6,905 nt of DNA, taken from assembly GCA_902482185.1 (NCBI GenBank), contig CABSZR010000074.1, positions 1 through 6,905 on the forward strand, read 5' to 3'. The translations under genes were made by a program, and so were the position numbers. This document shows, one piece after another, positions 1 through 5,430 of this stretch. This DNA is from an uncultured Collinsella sp. GTDB lineage: Bacteria > Actinomycetota > Coriobacteriia > Coriobacteriales > Coriobacteriaceae. How positions within the stretch are numbered: the first letter of the stretch is position 1; each line of letters opens with the position of its first letter. The notes below the pieces were generated by a model. That model made no database searches. It was not told the DNA's origin and saw only the letters and a list, made by a program, of their open reading frames with translations.

Positions 1-182
1 AGAAGGACGTCGTGAAGACCTGGTCCCGCGCGTCCACCATCTTCCCCGAGATGGTTGGTCACACCATCGCCGTCCACGACGGCCGCAAGCATGTGCCCGT
101 GTATGTTACCGAGTCCATGGTTGGTCACAAGCTCGGCGAGTTCGCGCCGACTCGTACGTTCCGTGGCCACAAGGCCAAATAG
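1..182 (+). CDS. rpsS: Small ribosomal subunit protein S19 (uS19), 3' end only
   Basis: This is the C-terminal 59 residues of S19, a 30S head protein that forms a complex with S13 and contacts the A-site tRNA region. The frame reads [20 protein letters not shown] at the window edge and ends in [13 protein letters not shown] before a TAG at 180-182. The segment with [21 protein letters not shown] and then [15 protein letters not shown] is the classic S19 signature. About the first third of the protein lies outside the window. The stop codon overlaps the purine-rich AGGGGG that serves as ribosome binding site for rplV, so the two genes are translated from one message. The position immediately before rplV is the conserved S10 operon order. 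Identification is certain; only the upstream part is missing. Confidence 0.97.
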   Translation, partial: KDVVKTWSRASTIFPEMVGHTIAVHDGRKHVPVYVTESMVGHKLGEFAPTRTFRGHKAK

Positions 183-196
183 GGGGTTAACCGTAA

Positions 197-568
197 ATGG
201 CAACTAAGTCTATTGAAACTGAGGCCACCGAGGTTCGCGCCGTCGCTAAGTACGTGCGTGTTTCCCCCAGCAAGGCCCGCCTGGTGGTCGATCTGATCCG
301 CCACAAGCCTGTCGCTCAGGCCTTCGACATCCTCCACTTCTGCGACCGCGCCGTCGCCGTGGATGTCGAGAAGGTTCTCCGTTCCGCCGTTGCGAACGCC
401 GAGAACAACAACGGTCTGCGTGCCGACAACCTGGTTGTCGCCGCTGCCTATGTTGACGAGGGTCCGACGCTTAAGCGCATCCGTCCCCGCGCCAAGGGTT
501 CCGCTTCTCGCATTCTGAAGCGTACTTCCCACATCACCGTCGTCGTTGCTCCTCGAAAGGAGGCGTAA
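197..568 (+). CDS. rplV: Large ribosomal subunit protein L22 (uL22)
   Basis: L22 is a 50S protein whose globular domain sits on the subunit surface while a long beta hairpin lines the peptide exit tunnel. The 123-residue product has the usual length. Residues about 13-32 ([20 protein letters not shown]) give the N-terminal signature. The C-terminal [20 protein letters not shown] stretch, at about residues 90-109, is the tunnel hairpin and the most conserved part of the family. The hairpin tip keeps the usual basic, small-residue character. The start ATG at 197 lies 10 bases after AGGGGG (181-186), which overlaps the rpsS stop. The first ten residues are a short, variable, acidic N-terminal lead that is common in actinobacterial L22. 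It sits in the S10 operon between rpsS and rpsC. Confidence 0.98.
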   Translation: MATKSIETEATEVRAVAKYVRVSPSKARLVVDLIRHKPVAQAFDILHFCDRAVAVDVEKVLRSAVANAENNNGLRADNLVVAAAYVDEGPTLKRIRPRAKGSASRILKRTSHITVVVAPRKEA

Positions 569-574
569 AGCTGT

Positions 575-1285
575 ATGGGTCAGAAAGTCTACCCCACCGG
601 CTTCCGTCTTGGCATCACCGAGAACTGGCGCTCCCGCTGGTTCGCAGAGAAGGATTACGCTAAGACCCTCGGTAACGATCTCGAGATCCGCAAGTACCTC
701 GAGAAGCGTCTTTCCCGCGCAGCTGTCTCCCGCGTCGAGATCGAGCGCGCTGGCGACAAGGTGAAGGTCATCATCCTCACCGCTCGCCCCGGCGTTGTCA
801 TCGGTAAGAAGGGTGCCGAGATCGATACCCTCCGCACCGAGCTCGAGAAGGTTGCTGGCGTCTCCAAGGGCCAGCTCTCCGTCGACGTTGTCGAGATCAA
901 GCGCCCCGAGCTCGACGCCAACCTCGTTGCTCAGTCTATCGCCGAGCAGCTCGAGGGCCGCGTTGCCTTCCGTCGCGCTATGCGCAAGGCTGTCCAGTCC
1001 GCCCGCAAGGCCGGCGCTAAGGGCATCCGTATCCAGTGCTCCGGTCGTCTCGGCGGTGCCGAGATGGGCCGTCGTGAGTGGTACCGCGAGGGTCGCGTGC
1101 CTCTGCACACCCTCCGTGCCAAGATCGACTACGGCACGGCTGTCGCCAGCACCACCATGGGCGCTTGCGGCGTGAAGGTCTGGATCTACCTGGGCGAGAA
1201 GCTCCCGGGCCAGCCTGTTCCCAACCCTGCACTCGAGGGCTCTTCCCGTCCTCGTCGTCGTAACTCCGAGAGGAGGGGTCAGTAG
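575..1285 (+). CDS. rpsC: Small ribosomal subunit protein S3 (uS3)
   Basis: S3 is a 30S head protein near the mRNA entry channel, with roles in mRNA unwinding and subunit assembly. The 236-residue product has the expected layout. An N-terminal segment runs to about residue 40. A type II KH domain follows, with its GxxG loop as GKKG at residues 77-80 inside [14 protein letters not shown]. The C-terminal domain contains [20 protein letters not shown] and the [15 protein letters not shown] segment. The last 15 or so residues are a basic, disordered tail. The very N-terminus reads MGQKVYP, where most bacteria have MGQKVHP; residue 6 is Tyr instead of His. AAAGGAGG at 556-563, inside the end of rplV, is the ribosome binding site. 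The TAG stop at 1283-1285 shares its last base with the rplP GTG start, which suggests translational coupling. Confidence 0.98.
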   Translation: MGQKVYPTGFRLGITENWRSRWFAEKDYAKTLGNDLEIRKYLEKRLSRAAVSRVEIERAGDKVKVIILTARPGVVIGKKGAEIDTLRTELEKVAGVSKGQLSVDVVEIKRPELDANLVAQSIAEQLEGRVAFRRAMRKAVQSARKAGAKGIRIQCSGRLGGAEMGRREWYREGRVPLHTLRAKIDYGTAVASTTMGACGVKVWIYLGEKLPGQPVPNPALEGSSRPRRRNSERRGQ

Positions 1286-1287
1286 TG
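1271..1287 (+). promoter_or_regulatory. Ribosome binding site that fixes the rplP GTG start
   Basis: AGGAGG at 1271-1276 lies 8 bases before a GTG at 1285-1287, inside the 3' end of rpsC. Translation from this GTG gives the canonical L16 N-terminus MLAPKR. The next in-frame ATG would remove the conserved first residues, so the GTG start is preferred. Confidence 0.85.
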
Positions 1288-1788
1288 CTTGCCCCTAAGC
1301 GTATTCTTCACCGCAAGGTGCAGCGTGGCTCCATGAAGGGCCAGGCCAAGGGTAATACCGAGCTGCATTTCGGCGAGTTTGGTATCCAGGCTCTCGAGGC
1401 CCATTGGATCACCAACCGTCAGATCGAGGCCGCTCGTATTGCCATGACCCGCTACATGAAGCGTGGCGGTCGTGTGTACATCACGATCTTCCCCGATAAG
1501 CCCATCACCAAGAAGCCTGCTGAGACTCGCATGGGTTCTGGTAAGGGTAACCCCGAGGAGTGGGTGGCCGTCGTCAAGCCCGGCCGCATCATGTTCGAGG
1601 TCAAGGGCGTGCCCGAGGAGGTCGCTCGCGAGGCTCTGCGTCTTGCACAGCACAAGCTTCCCATCAAGACCAAGATTGTTGCTGCTAAGAACGCTGAGCA
1701 GCGCATCGAGAAGGAGATGGCTGAGGAGGCCGCTCTCGAGGCCAAGTGGGCTGCTGAGGACGCCGCCGCCGCCAAGGAGGAGAACTAA
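1285..1788 (+). CDS. rplP: Large ribosomal subunit protein L16 (uL16) with C-terminal extension
   Basis: L16 binds the 50S central protuberance base near the A site and helps position the CCA end of aminoacyl-tRNA. Residues 1-132 are a complete, ordinary L16: MLAPKR at the start, [20 protein letters not shown] in the first third, [20 protein letters not shown] at 82-101, and the closing LPIKTKIV at 125-132. Arg82 matches the position hydroxylated in E. coli L16. Most bacterial L16 proteins end a few residues after this point, at about 136-144 in total. Here the frame continues to residue 167 with a tail rich in Ala, Glu and Lys (about 133-167) that looks helical or coiled. The start is GTG at 1285, overlapping the rpsC stop by one base. 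The TAA stop overlaps the rpmC ATG by one base. The identity is certain; the role of the tail is unknown. Confidence 0.97.
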   Translation: MLAPKRILHRKVQRGSMKGQAKGNTELHFGEFGIQALEAHWITNRQIEAARIAMTRYMKRGGRVYITIFPDKPITKKPAETRMGSGKGNPEEWVAVVKPGRIMFEVKGVPEEVAREALRLAQHKLPIKTKIVAAKNAEQRIEKEMAEEAALEAKWAAEDAAAAKEEN

Positions 1789-2003
1789 TGAAGCCCGCAG
1801 AGATTCGTGAGCTCTCGGACGCTCAGCTCGTTGAGAAGCTGAAGGAAATGCGCGCCGAGCTCTTTAACCTTCGTTTCCAGATGGCCACCAGCCAGCTGGA
1901 CAACACCGCTCGCGTCAACACCGTGAAGAAGGACATCGCTCGCGTCCTCACGGAGCAGCGCGCCCGCGAGATCGCAGCGGAGAAGTCCGCTGTCGCCGAG
2001 TAG
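1788..2003 (+). CDS. rpmC: Large ribosomal subunit protein L29 (uL29)
   Basis: L29 is a small helical 50S protein beside the exit of the peptide tunnel. With L23 it forms part of the docking area for trigger factor and SRP. The 71-residue product is two predicted helices: [20 protein letters not shown] and then the signature ELFNLRFQMATSQLDNTARV (about residues 24-43), followed by a KKDIARVLTEQR helix. A short Ala/Glu tail closes the protein. The ATG shares its A with the rplP TAA. AAGGAGG at 1774-1780 lies within the L16 tail codons, 7 bases upstream. So the rplP extension also carries the rpmC ribosome binding site. Gene order matches the S10 operon. Confidence 0.97.
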   Translation: MKPAEIRELSDAQLVEKLKEMRAELFNLRFQMATSQLDNTARVNTVKKDIARVLTEQRAREIAAEKSAVAE

Positions 2004-2019
2004 GACCTAAGGAGAGAAC

Positions 2020-2280
2020 ATGACTGATTCGCGTAACTCGCGTAAGGTCCGTACGGGTGTCGTTACCTCCGTCTCCGGTGCCAAGACCATTGTTGTCACC
2101 ATCACCGAGCGCAAGCGTCACCCCAAGTACGGCAAGATGATGACCAGCTCCAAGAAGCTGCACGCTCACGACGAGGAGTGCACGGCTGGCGTGGGCGATA
2201 CCGTCCGCGTTATGGAGACCCGTCCTATGTCCAAGATGAAGCGTTGGCGCCTCATCGAGGTCGTCGAGCGCGCTAAATAA
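2020..2280 (+). CDS. rpsQ: Small ribosomal subunit protein S17 (uS17)
   Basis: S17 is a primary 16S rRNA binding protein of the 30S body with an OB fold, needed early in assembly. The 86-residue product is of family length. It opens with NSRKVRTGVVTSVSGAKTIV (the first strands of the OB fold), continues with RKRHPKYGKMMTSSKKLHAH, and ends with GDTVRVMETRPMSKMKRWRL at about residues 59-78. That last segment is the S17 signature. TAAGGAG at 2008-2014 lies 5 bases before the ATG at 2020, after a 16-base gap from rpmC. This is the last gene of the S10 operon in E. coli, and a gap of over 100 bp also follows it here. Confidence 0.98.
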   Translation: MTDSRNSRKVRTGVVTSVSGAKTIVVTITERKRHPKYGKMMTSSKKLHAHDEECTAGVGDTVRVMETRPMSKMKRWRLIEVVERAK

Positions 2281-2306
2281 GCAGTCGCTCTTACGACTTG
2301 TACGTT

Positions 2307-2389
2307 TCCGAAGATGTGCGTATGCCTGGCTTGCATACCACGGGCCGTATAAAGGCTGCGCACCTCTCTTCGGTTCTTAGTTCGGAGGA
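2307..2389 (+). promoter_or_regulatory. Candidate structured mRNA leader upstream of rplN
   Basis: The gap between rpsQ and rplN can fold into a branched structure. The outer helix joins CCGAAGA (2308-2314) to TCTTCGG (2367-2373) and GTGCG (2316-2320) to CGCAC (2359-2363). That makes 12 Watson-Crick pairs around a small internal loop. An inner hairpin pairs TATGC (2321-2325) with GCATA (2333-2337), with a 7-base loop. A weak third arm is possible at 2344-2346 with 2354-2356. The left outer strand TCCGAA (2307-2312) is also complementary to TTCGGA (2381-2386). That segment includes the start of the rplN SD GGAGGA (2384-2389), so the two pairings exclude each other. The pairings are visible in the sequence; a regulatory role, such as autogenous control by a ribosomal protein, is inference. 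Confidence 0.4.
2326..2353 (+). promoter_or_regulatory. Possible weak internal promoter before rplN
   Basis: TATAAA at 2348-2353 matches the -10 consensus at five of six positions, but no good -35 lies 16-18 bases upstream; CTGGCT at 2326-2331 is the nearest. TTGCAT at 2331-2336 is only 11 bases away. A second weak pair is TTGTAC (2298-2303) with TATGCC (2321-2326) at 17-base spacing. A promoter here would match the S10/spc boundary seen in E. coli, but the sequence evidence is thin. Transcription from the TATAAA would begin near 2360 and so omit most of the folded leader. Confidence 0.25.
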
Positions 2390-2398
2390 ACATCTACC

Positions 2399-2767
2399 AT
2401 GATTCAGATGCAAACCATGCTGAACGTCGCCGACAACTCCGGCGCTCGCAAGATTCGCTGCATCAAGGTGCTTGGCGGTTCCAAGCGTCGTTATGCAGGC
2501 ATCGGCGATGTGTTCATCGGTGCTGTCCAGGAGGCTACCCCTGGCGCCAACGTCAAGAAGAAGGACGTTGTCCGTTGCGTCGTCGTTCGCACCGTTAAGG
2601 AGATCCGCCGCAAGGATGGCTCCTACATTCGCTTTGATGAGAACGCCTGCGTTGTCATCAACAACGATGGTTCGCCCGTCGGCACCCGTATCTTCGGGCC
2701 CGTCGCTCGCGAGCTTCGTGACAAGAAGTACATGAAGATCGTCTCGCTCGCTCCCGAGACCCTGTAG
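2399..2767 (+). CDS. rplN: Large ribosomal subunit protein L14 (uL14)
   Basis: L14 is a 50S protein at the subunit interface; it contacts 16S rRNA in the intersubunit bridges and L19 in the large subunit. It is also the docking site of the silencing factor RsfS. The 122-residue product has exactly the usual length. It begins [20 protein letters not shown] and carries the family signature around GASVKKKDVV-like residues (here [20 protein letters not shown]). It continues with [20 protein letters not shown] and ends in [18 protein letters not shown]. The SD GGAGGA at 2384-2389 lies 9 bases before the ATG. It follows the 118-bp gap after rpsQ, so it is the first gene of an spc-type transcription or regulation unit with rplX. 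Confidence 0.98.
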   Translation: MIQMQTMLNVADNSGARKIRCIKVLGGSKRRYAGIGDVFIGAVQEATPGANVKKKDVVRCVVVRTVKEIRRKDGSYIRFDENACVVINNDGSPVGTRIFGPVARELRDKKYMKIVSLAPETL

Positions 2768-2780
2768 TTAGGGGAGATAT

Positions 2781-3086
2781 ATGTATATCAAGAAGGGCGA
2801 TAAGGTCCAGGTTCTCTCTGGTAAGGATCGCGGCAAGCAGGGCGTTATCCTGCGTGCTCTCCCCGCAGAGAACAAGGTCGTTGTCGAGGGCGTTTCGGTC
2901 GTCAAGAAGGCCGTCAAGCCCAACGCTGCCAACCAGCAGGGCGGCATCGTTTCGCAGGAGGCTCCCATCGATGCCTCCAACGTCAATCTCGTTTGCCCCG
3001 AGTGCGGTAAGGTTACCCGCGTCGGTCACGAGAAGGACGGCAAGAACAAGCTGCGCGTCTGCAAGAAGTGCGGCCACAAGTTCTAA
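2781..3086 (+). CDS. rplX: Large ribosomal subunit protein L24 (uL24), zinc-ribbon form
   Basis: L24 is an early 50S assembly initiator that binds the 5' domain of 23S rRNA near the tunnel exit. The 101-residue product has the KOW motif at about residues 4-24 ([20 protein letters not shown]). The middle carries the conserved [16 protein letters not shown] stretch, and the C-terminal half contains [15 protein letters not shown]. Two CxxC pairs (Cys72/Cys75 and Cys94/Cys97) form an intact zinc ribbon, as in the Cys-containing L24 class. GGGGAG at 2771-2776 serves the ATG at 2781, 13 bases after the rplN stop. In most bacteria rplE follows directly. Here a terminator lies 26 bases downstream and no further ribosomal gene is seen in the window. 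Confidence 0.98.
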   Translation: MYIKKGDKVQVLSGKDRGKQGVILRALPAENKVVVEGVSVVKKAVKPNAANQQGGIVSQEAPIDASNVNLVCPECGKVTRVGHEKDGKNKLRVCKKCGHKF

Positions 3087-3112
3087 GCTGCCCGCAACAT
3101 CAAGTTGCTAGC

Positions 3113-3148
3113 AAAGGCCCGGATGCCCCACGGCACCCGGGCCTTTTT
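3113..3148 (+). terminator. Intrinsic terminator after rplX
   Basis: A 15-base arm at 3113-3127 (AAAGGCCCGGATGCC) pairs with 3132-3146 (GGCACCCGGGCCTTT) with a single A-C mismatch and a CCAC loop. A run of five T residues (3144-3148) ends the structure. The stem is very GC-rich, so this should be an efficient Rho-independent terminator. It lies 26 bases after the rplX stop and marks the end of this part of the ribosomal cluster. Confidence 0.93.
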
Positions 3149-3154
3149 CTATCC

Positions 3155-3314
3155 CCACTCATTTGGGACAGACTTAAATGAGTGGCCGTTGAAATGCCGG
3201 CACCTGGGGGCGTTCATTTTCTGTCGGCAGCTGGGGACGACCATTCATTGGGGACAGACTTAAATGACCAGTCGTTGGGGGGGACAGTCTCTATGTGCCG
3301 GCAGTTCGGGACGA
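3155..3314. repeat. Array of degenerate GGGACAG / GGGACGA intergenic repeats
   Basis: Two copies of GGGACAGACTTAAATGA lie at 3165-3181 and 3251-3267, exactly 86 bp apart. Flanking matches extend each to 23 bases (3159-3181 and 3245-3267) with one mismatch. The first copy sits in a perfect 10-bp inverted repeat, CCACTCATTT (3155-3164) with AAATGAGTGG (3176-3185). A second unit, of the form TGYCGGCAG then GGGACGA, occurs at 3222-3240 and 3296-3314, with a more degenerate copy at 3195-3213. A further GGGGACAG lies at 3280-3287. No reading frame with gene character covers the stretch. This resembles the dispersed palindromic repeats found between genes in Coriobacteriia and near REP-associated tyrosine transposases, but no transposase is present here. 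Confidence 0.75.
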
Positions 3315-3414
3315 TCCTTTGATGTCTGATGCCCCCAGAGGGGTGAAGTAATACAGCTGGGTCTGTCTTTTAGGGCTTTGGTGTTCCGCCCCTTTATGTT
3401 TCACAAGGATCGTC
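3310..3414. repeat. 105-bp segment bounded by a perfect 10-bp inverted repeat
   Basis: GACGATCCTT at 3310-3319 is the exact reverse complement of AAGGATCGTC at 3405-3414. The 85 bases between contain a small CCCC-AGA-GGGG hairpin (3333-3343) and a CCCAG/CTGGG pairing (3334-3338 with 3357-3361). No gene is recognised in it. It could be a small non-autonomous element, a leftover repeat module (its left arm overlaps the last GGGACGA unit), or a long-range RNA hairpin. Confidence 0.45.
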
Positions 3415-3546
3415 GCATGCGCATTTACGCGCATAGTCTTGCGCGACAATGCGCATAGCCGCGCAAACATCTGCCAACTATGGCTAAATAATGACCGATA
3501 AGCAAATAAATACGCAAACACGAGCAGATACGCGCGCAATTGTGCG
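3415..3546. promoter_or_regulatory. Helically phased GCGC motifs, candidate operator array
   Basis: GCGC occurs at 3419, 3429, 3441, 3451 and 3461, giving spacings of 10, 12, 10 and 10 bases. Two of the sites are the perfect palindrome ATGCGCAT (3417-3424 and 3449-3456). GCGCATAG occurs twice, 22 bases apart (3429 and 3451). TTGCGCGACAA at 3439-3449 has a near copy, TTGTGCGACTA, at 3540-3550. A near-palindrome, CGCGCAATTGTGCG, lies at 3533-3546 just before the gene. Such spacing puts the sites on one face of the helix, as for cooperative binding of a multimeric regulator. The DeoR-type protein at 4681-5427 is the obvious candidate, which is inference. Confidence 0.4.
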
Positions 3547-3585
3547 ACTATAGGTTTGTTAGAAATGAAGGACTTCCGATGACTC

Positions 3586-3600
3586 AGGAGGCACATCATG
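3586..3600 (+). promoter_or_regulatory. Strong ribosome binding site of the oxidoreductase gene
   Basis: AGGAGG at 3586-3591 lies 6 bases before the ATG at 3598-3600. This supports the long form of the protein, with about 36 residues before the nucleotide-binding fold, over internal starts. Confidence 0.85.
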
Positions 3601-4677
3601 GCAGATTCCAAACAGGCTCCGCTCGACGCCGAGGCAGCCGCAAAGGCGGCGTTTGCCTCGGTCCAGAATCAGCCGTTCCCAAACGACATCTTTACGGCTC
3701 CCGAGCTTCGTTGGGCTGTAATTGGGTGTGGCGTTATCGCCAACCAGATGGCTCAGTCTCTCGCCCTTGCCGGCCGAAAGCTCGCGGGCGTTGCCAACCG
3801 CACGCTGTCCAAGGCTCAGGCTTTTGCAGAGCAGTATGGCGTTGAGAAGGTCTATGGCACGGTCGAGGATCTCTACGCCGATCCGGACATTGACGCAGTC
3901 TATATCACCACGCCGCACAACACGCATATCACCTATCTGCGAGCCGCTCTGGCAGCTGGCAAGCACGTGCTCTGCGAGAAGGCCATTACCCTCAATTCCG
4001 CCGAGCTTGACGAGGCCCGCGCCATTGCCGACGAGCACAACGTGGTCCTTATGGACGCCACCACGGTGCTTCACATGCCCTTGTATCAGGAGCTGCGTCG
4101 TCGCATGGATGTCGGCGAGTTCGGCCGCATGAATCTCGCTCAGCTCAACTTTGGCAGCTATAAGGAGTACGGCGACCTGACCAACCGCTTCTACAACCGT
4201 AGCCTTGCCGGTGGCGCCATGCTCGACATTGGCGTGTATGCGCTCTCCGTTATGCGCCTCTTTATGGCGAGCCAGCCCGCTGAGGTTGTCTCGCTGGGCA
4301 ACACCTGTGAGACCGGTGTCGACGTTGCGGGCGGCATTGTCTGCCGTAACGCCGAGCAGCAGCTGGGTGTTGTGAGCCTTACGCTCCACTCCAAGCAGCC
4401 CAAGCGCTCGGTCATCAGCTTCGATAAGTGCTACATCGAGGTCAACGATTATCCGCGTGCCGATCACGCGACCATCGTGTGGACTGCGGACGGCCACCGC
4501 GAGGAGGTCCACGCCGGCACCGAGGCTTACGCCCTGTGCTATGAGATGGCCGATCTTGAGAAGGCCGTTGCCGGCGACGACTCCAAGCGCGAGCTGCTGG
4601 ATTATGCTTATGATGTTATGGAGCTTATGACCAAGCTCCGCGCCGACTGGGGAGTCGTGTACCCCGAGGAGGAGTAA
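3598..4677 (+). CDS. Gfo/Idh/MocA-family NAD(P)-dependent oxidoreductase
   Basis: The 359-residue product is predicted to be a cytoplasmic dehydrogenase acting on a sugar, polyol or similar hydroxy compound. After an Ala-rich lead (residues 1-36) comes a Rossmann fold, LRWAVIGCGVIANQMAQSL, with the dinucleotide motif GCGVIA at 43-48. ITTPHNTH at 103-110 and GKHVLCEKAITLN at 121-133 follow. The last contains the family's active-site Glu-Lys (E127-K128), with Ala where the common form is EKP. The C-terminal alpha/beta domain has GGAMLDIGVY at 205-214, a signature of the dimeric dihydrodiol dehydrogenase-like branch. Substrate cannot be read from the sequence. The last codons encode PEEE and double as the ribosome binding site for the DeoR gene 3 bp downstream, so the two are co-translated. 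The family call is firm; the substrate is unknown. Confidence 0.93.
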   Translation: MADSKQAPLDAEAAAKAAFASVQNQPFPNDIFTAPELRWAVIGCGVIANQMAQSLALAGRKLAGVANRTLSKAQAFAEQYGVEKVYGTVEDLYADPDIDAVYITTPHNTHITYLRAALAAGKHVLCEKAITLNSAELDEARAIADEHNVVLMDATTVLHMPLYQELRRRMDVGEFGRMNLAQLNFGSYKEYGDLTNRFYNRSLAGGAMLDIGVYALSVMRLFMASQPAEVVSLGNTCETGVDVAGGIVCRNAEQQLGVVSLTLHSKQPKRSVISFDKCYIEVNDYPRADHATIVWTADGHREEVHAGTEAYALCYEMADLEKAVAGDDSKRELLDYAYDVMELMTKLRADWGVVYPEEE

Positions 4678-4683
4678 GCGATG
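4666..4683 (+). promoter_or_regulatory. DeoR-gene ribosome binding site inside the upstream coding end
   Basis: GAGGAGGAG at 4666-4674 encodes the Glu-Glu-Glu end of the oxidoreductase and at the same time forms an SD 6 bases before the ATG at 4681. Termination at TAA 4675-4677 would leave ribosomes at the next start, a typical arrangement for translational coupling. Confidence 0.75.
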
Positions 4684-5427
4684 CTTGCGGAAGATAGGCT
4701 CAATGCGATCGTGTCGATGGTGCAGCAGGCCGGCTCGGTTACCGTGCCGGAACTTGCCGAGGCCCTGGGCGTGACACCGTCCACCATTCGCCGTGACTTG
4801 CAAACGCTCGACCGCGCACACCGTATCGCCAAGGTACACGGAGGCGCGACGAGTCTGGAGCGCGCGCATGTGACGCGCGACCTGACGATCGGCGAGCGCA
4901 GTGATCTCCATAACGATGACAAGGAGCGCATCTGCGCCCGTGCTGCGGCCCTGGTGGAGCCCGATAGCTTTGTGTATATCGATTCGGGCTCCACGACCCT
5001 CAAGCTCATCGAGCATCTTCCGCGCCTTGAGGGCGTCACCTATGTGACTGATTCCGTGCTTCACGCTCAGCATCTCGCCCTGCGCGGGATGCGCACCGTT
5101 GTGCTGGGCGGCGAGCTCAAGCCCGAGACCGAGGCGCTCGTCGGTCCCGATGCCTTGGCAACCCTGGACCGCTATAACTTCAACTGCGGCTTTTGGGGTT
5201 CCAATGGCATCGCCGCCGAGCAAGGTCTCACCACACCGGATATCGAGGAAGCGCAGGTCAAGCGTATCTCGATGCGCCATACCGCCAAACGCTTCGTAAT
5301 CTCGGACGCCAGCAAATTTGGCATGGTGGCGCCCGTCAAGTTTGCGGACTTCCGCGACGCAACGATTATTACCGCGGGTGAGGTGCCAGCCAAGTACCAG
5401 TCGATGGACAACGTCATCACGGTCTAG
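4681..5427 (+). CDS. DeoR-family transcriptional regulator
   Basis: This 248-residue protein is a DNA-binding repressor of the DeoR (GlpR/FruR-like) family, which usually controls sugar or polyol genes and responds to a phosphorylated sugar. Residues 3-56 form the winged helix-turn-helix: RLNAIVSMVQQAGSVTVPEL, then LGVTPSTIRRDLQTLD (29-44) as the recognition region, and KVHGGA (51-56) closing the wing. The C-terminal sensor domain has YIDSGSTT at 99-106, the predicted phosphate-binding loop. LGGEL (142-146), GSNGI (173-177) and SDASKFG (208-214) follow. All hallmark positions are present and the length is typical. It starts 3 bp after the oxidoreductase, so one mRNA probably encodes both. Autoregulation through the upstream GCGC motifs is plausible. 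Its effector is not known. Confidence 0.93.
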   Translation: MLAEDRLNAIVSMVQQAGSVTVPELAEALGVTPSTIRRDLQTLDRAHRIAKVHGGATSLERAHVTRDLTIGERSDLHNDDKERICARAAALVEPDSFVYIDSGSTTLKLIEHLPRLEGVTYVTDSVLHAQHLALRGMRTVVLGGELKPETEALVGPDALATLDRYNFNCGFWGSNGIAAEQGLTTPDIEEAQVKRISMRHTAKRFVISDASKFGMVAPVKFADFRDATIITAGEVPAKYQSMDNVITV

Positions 5428-5430
5428 CGA

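Larger units (their letters stand above)
3087..3597. other. Gene-free intergenic stretch of about 510 bp
   Basis: No protein or RNA gene is recognised here. From left to right it holds the rplX terminator (3113-3148), the GGGACAG repeat array (3155-3314), the inverted-repeat-bounded segment (3310-3414) and the phased GCGC motifs (3419-3464). After these come an AT-richer stretch (about 3475-3530) and the region just upstream of the oxidoreductase gene. Composition changes visibly near 3480, where A and T dominate, as expected of a promoter region. No convincing -35/-10 pair can be picked; TATAGG at 3549-3554 is one weak -10 candidate. Confidence 0.8.

Noticed and set aside
125..1108. A 327-codon minus-strand open frame across rpsS-rplV-rpsC
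   Set aside because: It lies fully opposite certain ribosomal protein genes; its low-complexity Ala/Gly/Leu/Asp composition is a codon-bias shadow.
3340..3414. T-box or similar riboswitch on the minus strand
   Set aside because: A GGGGCGGAACACC stretch on the minus strand resembles a T-box anti-terminator bulge only loosely. The conserved T-box sequence is not matched, and no minus-strand gene lies downstream.
3415..3546. CRISPR array
   Set aside because: The repeated motif is only 4-8 bases with spacing near 10 bases; there are no 25-40 base repeats with unique spacers and no cas genes.
3565..3582. A five-codon upstream frame (MKDFR) ahead of the oxidoreductase
   Set aside because: There is no SD before it and no codon pattern that would suggest attenuation; a frame this short is expected by chance.
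3291..3611. A 106-codon minus-strand frame in the intergenic stretch
   Set aside because: It runs through the repeat units, the phased motifs and the start of the oxidoreductase. It lacks a convincing ribosome binding site and has no recognised domain. It remains a weak possibility only.
3559..5280. A 573-codon open frame on the minus strand across the oxidoreductase and DeoR genes
   Set aside because: It is antisense to two genes with clear family motifs and tight coupling. Its product shows no recognisable domain, and long antisense frames are expected with GC-rich codon use.
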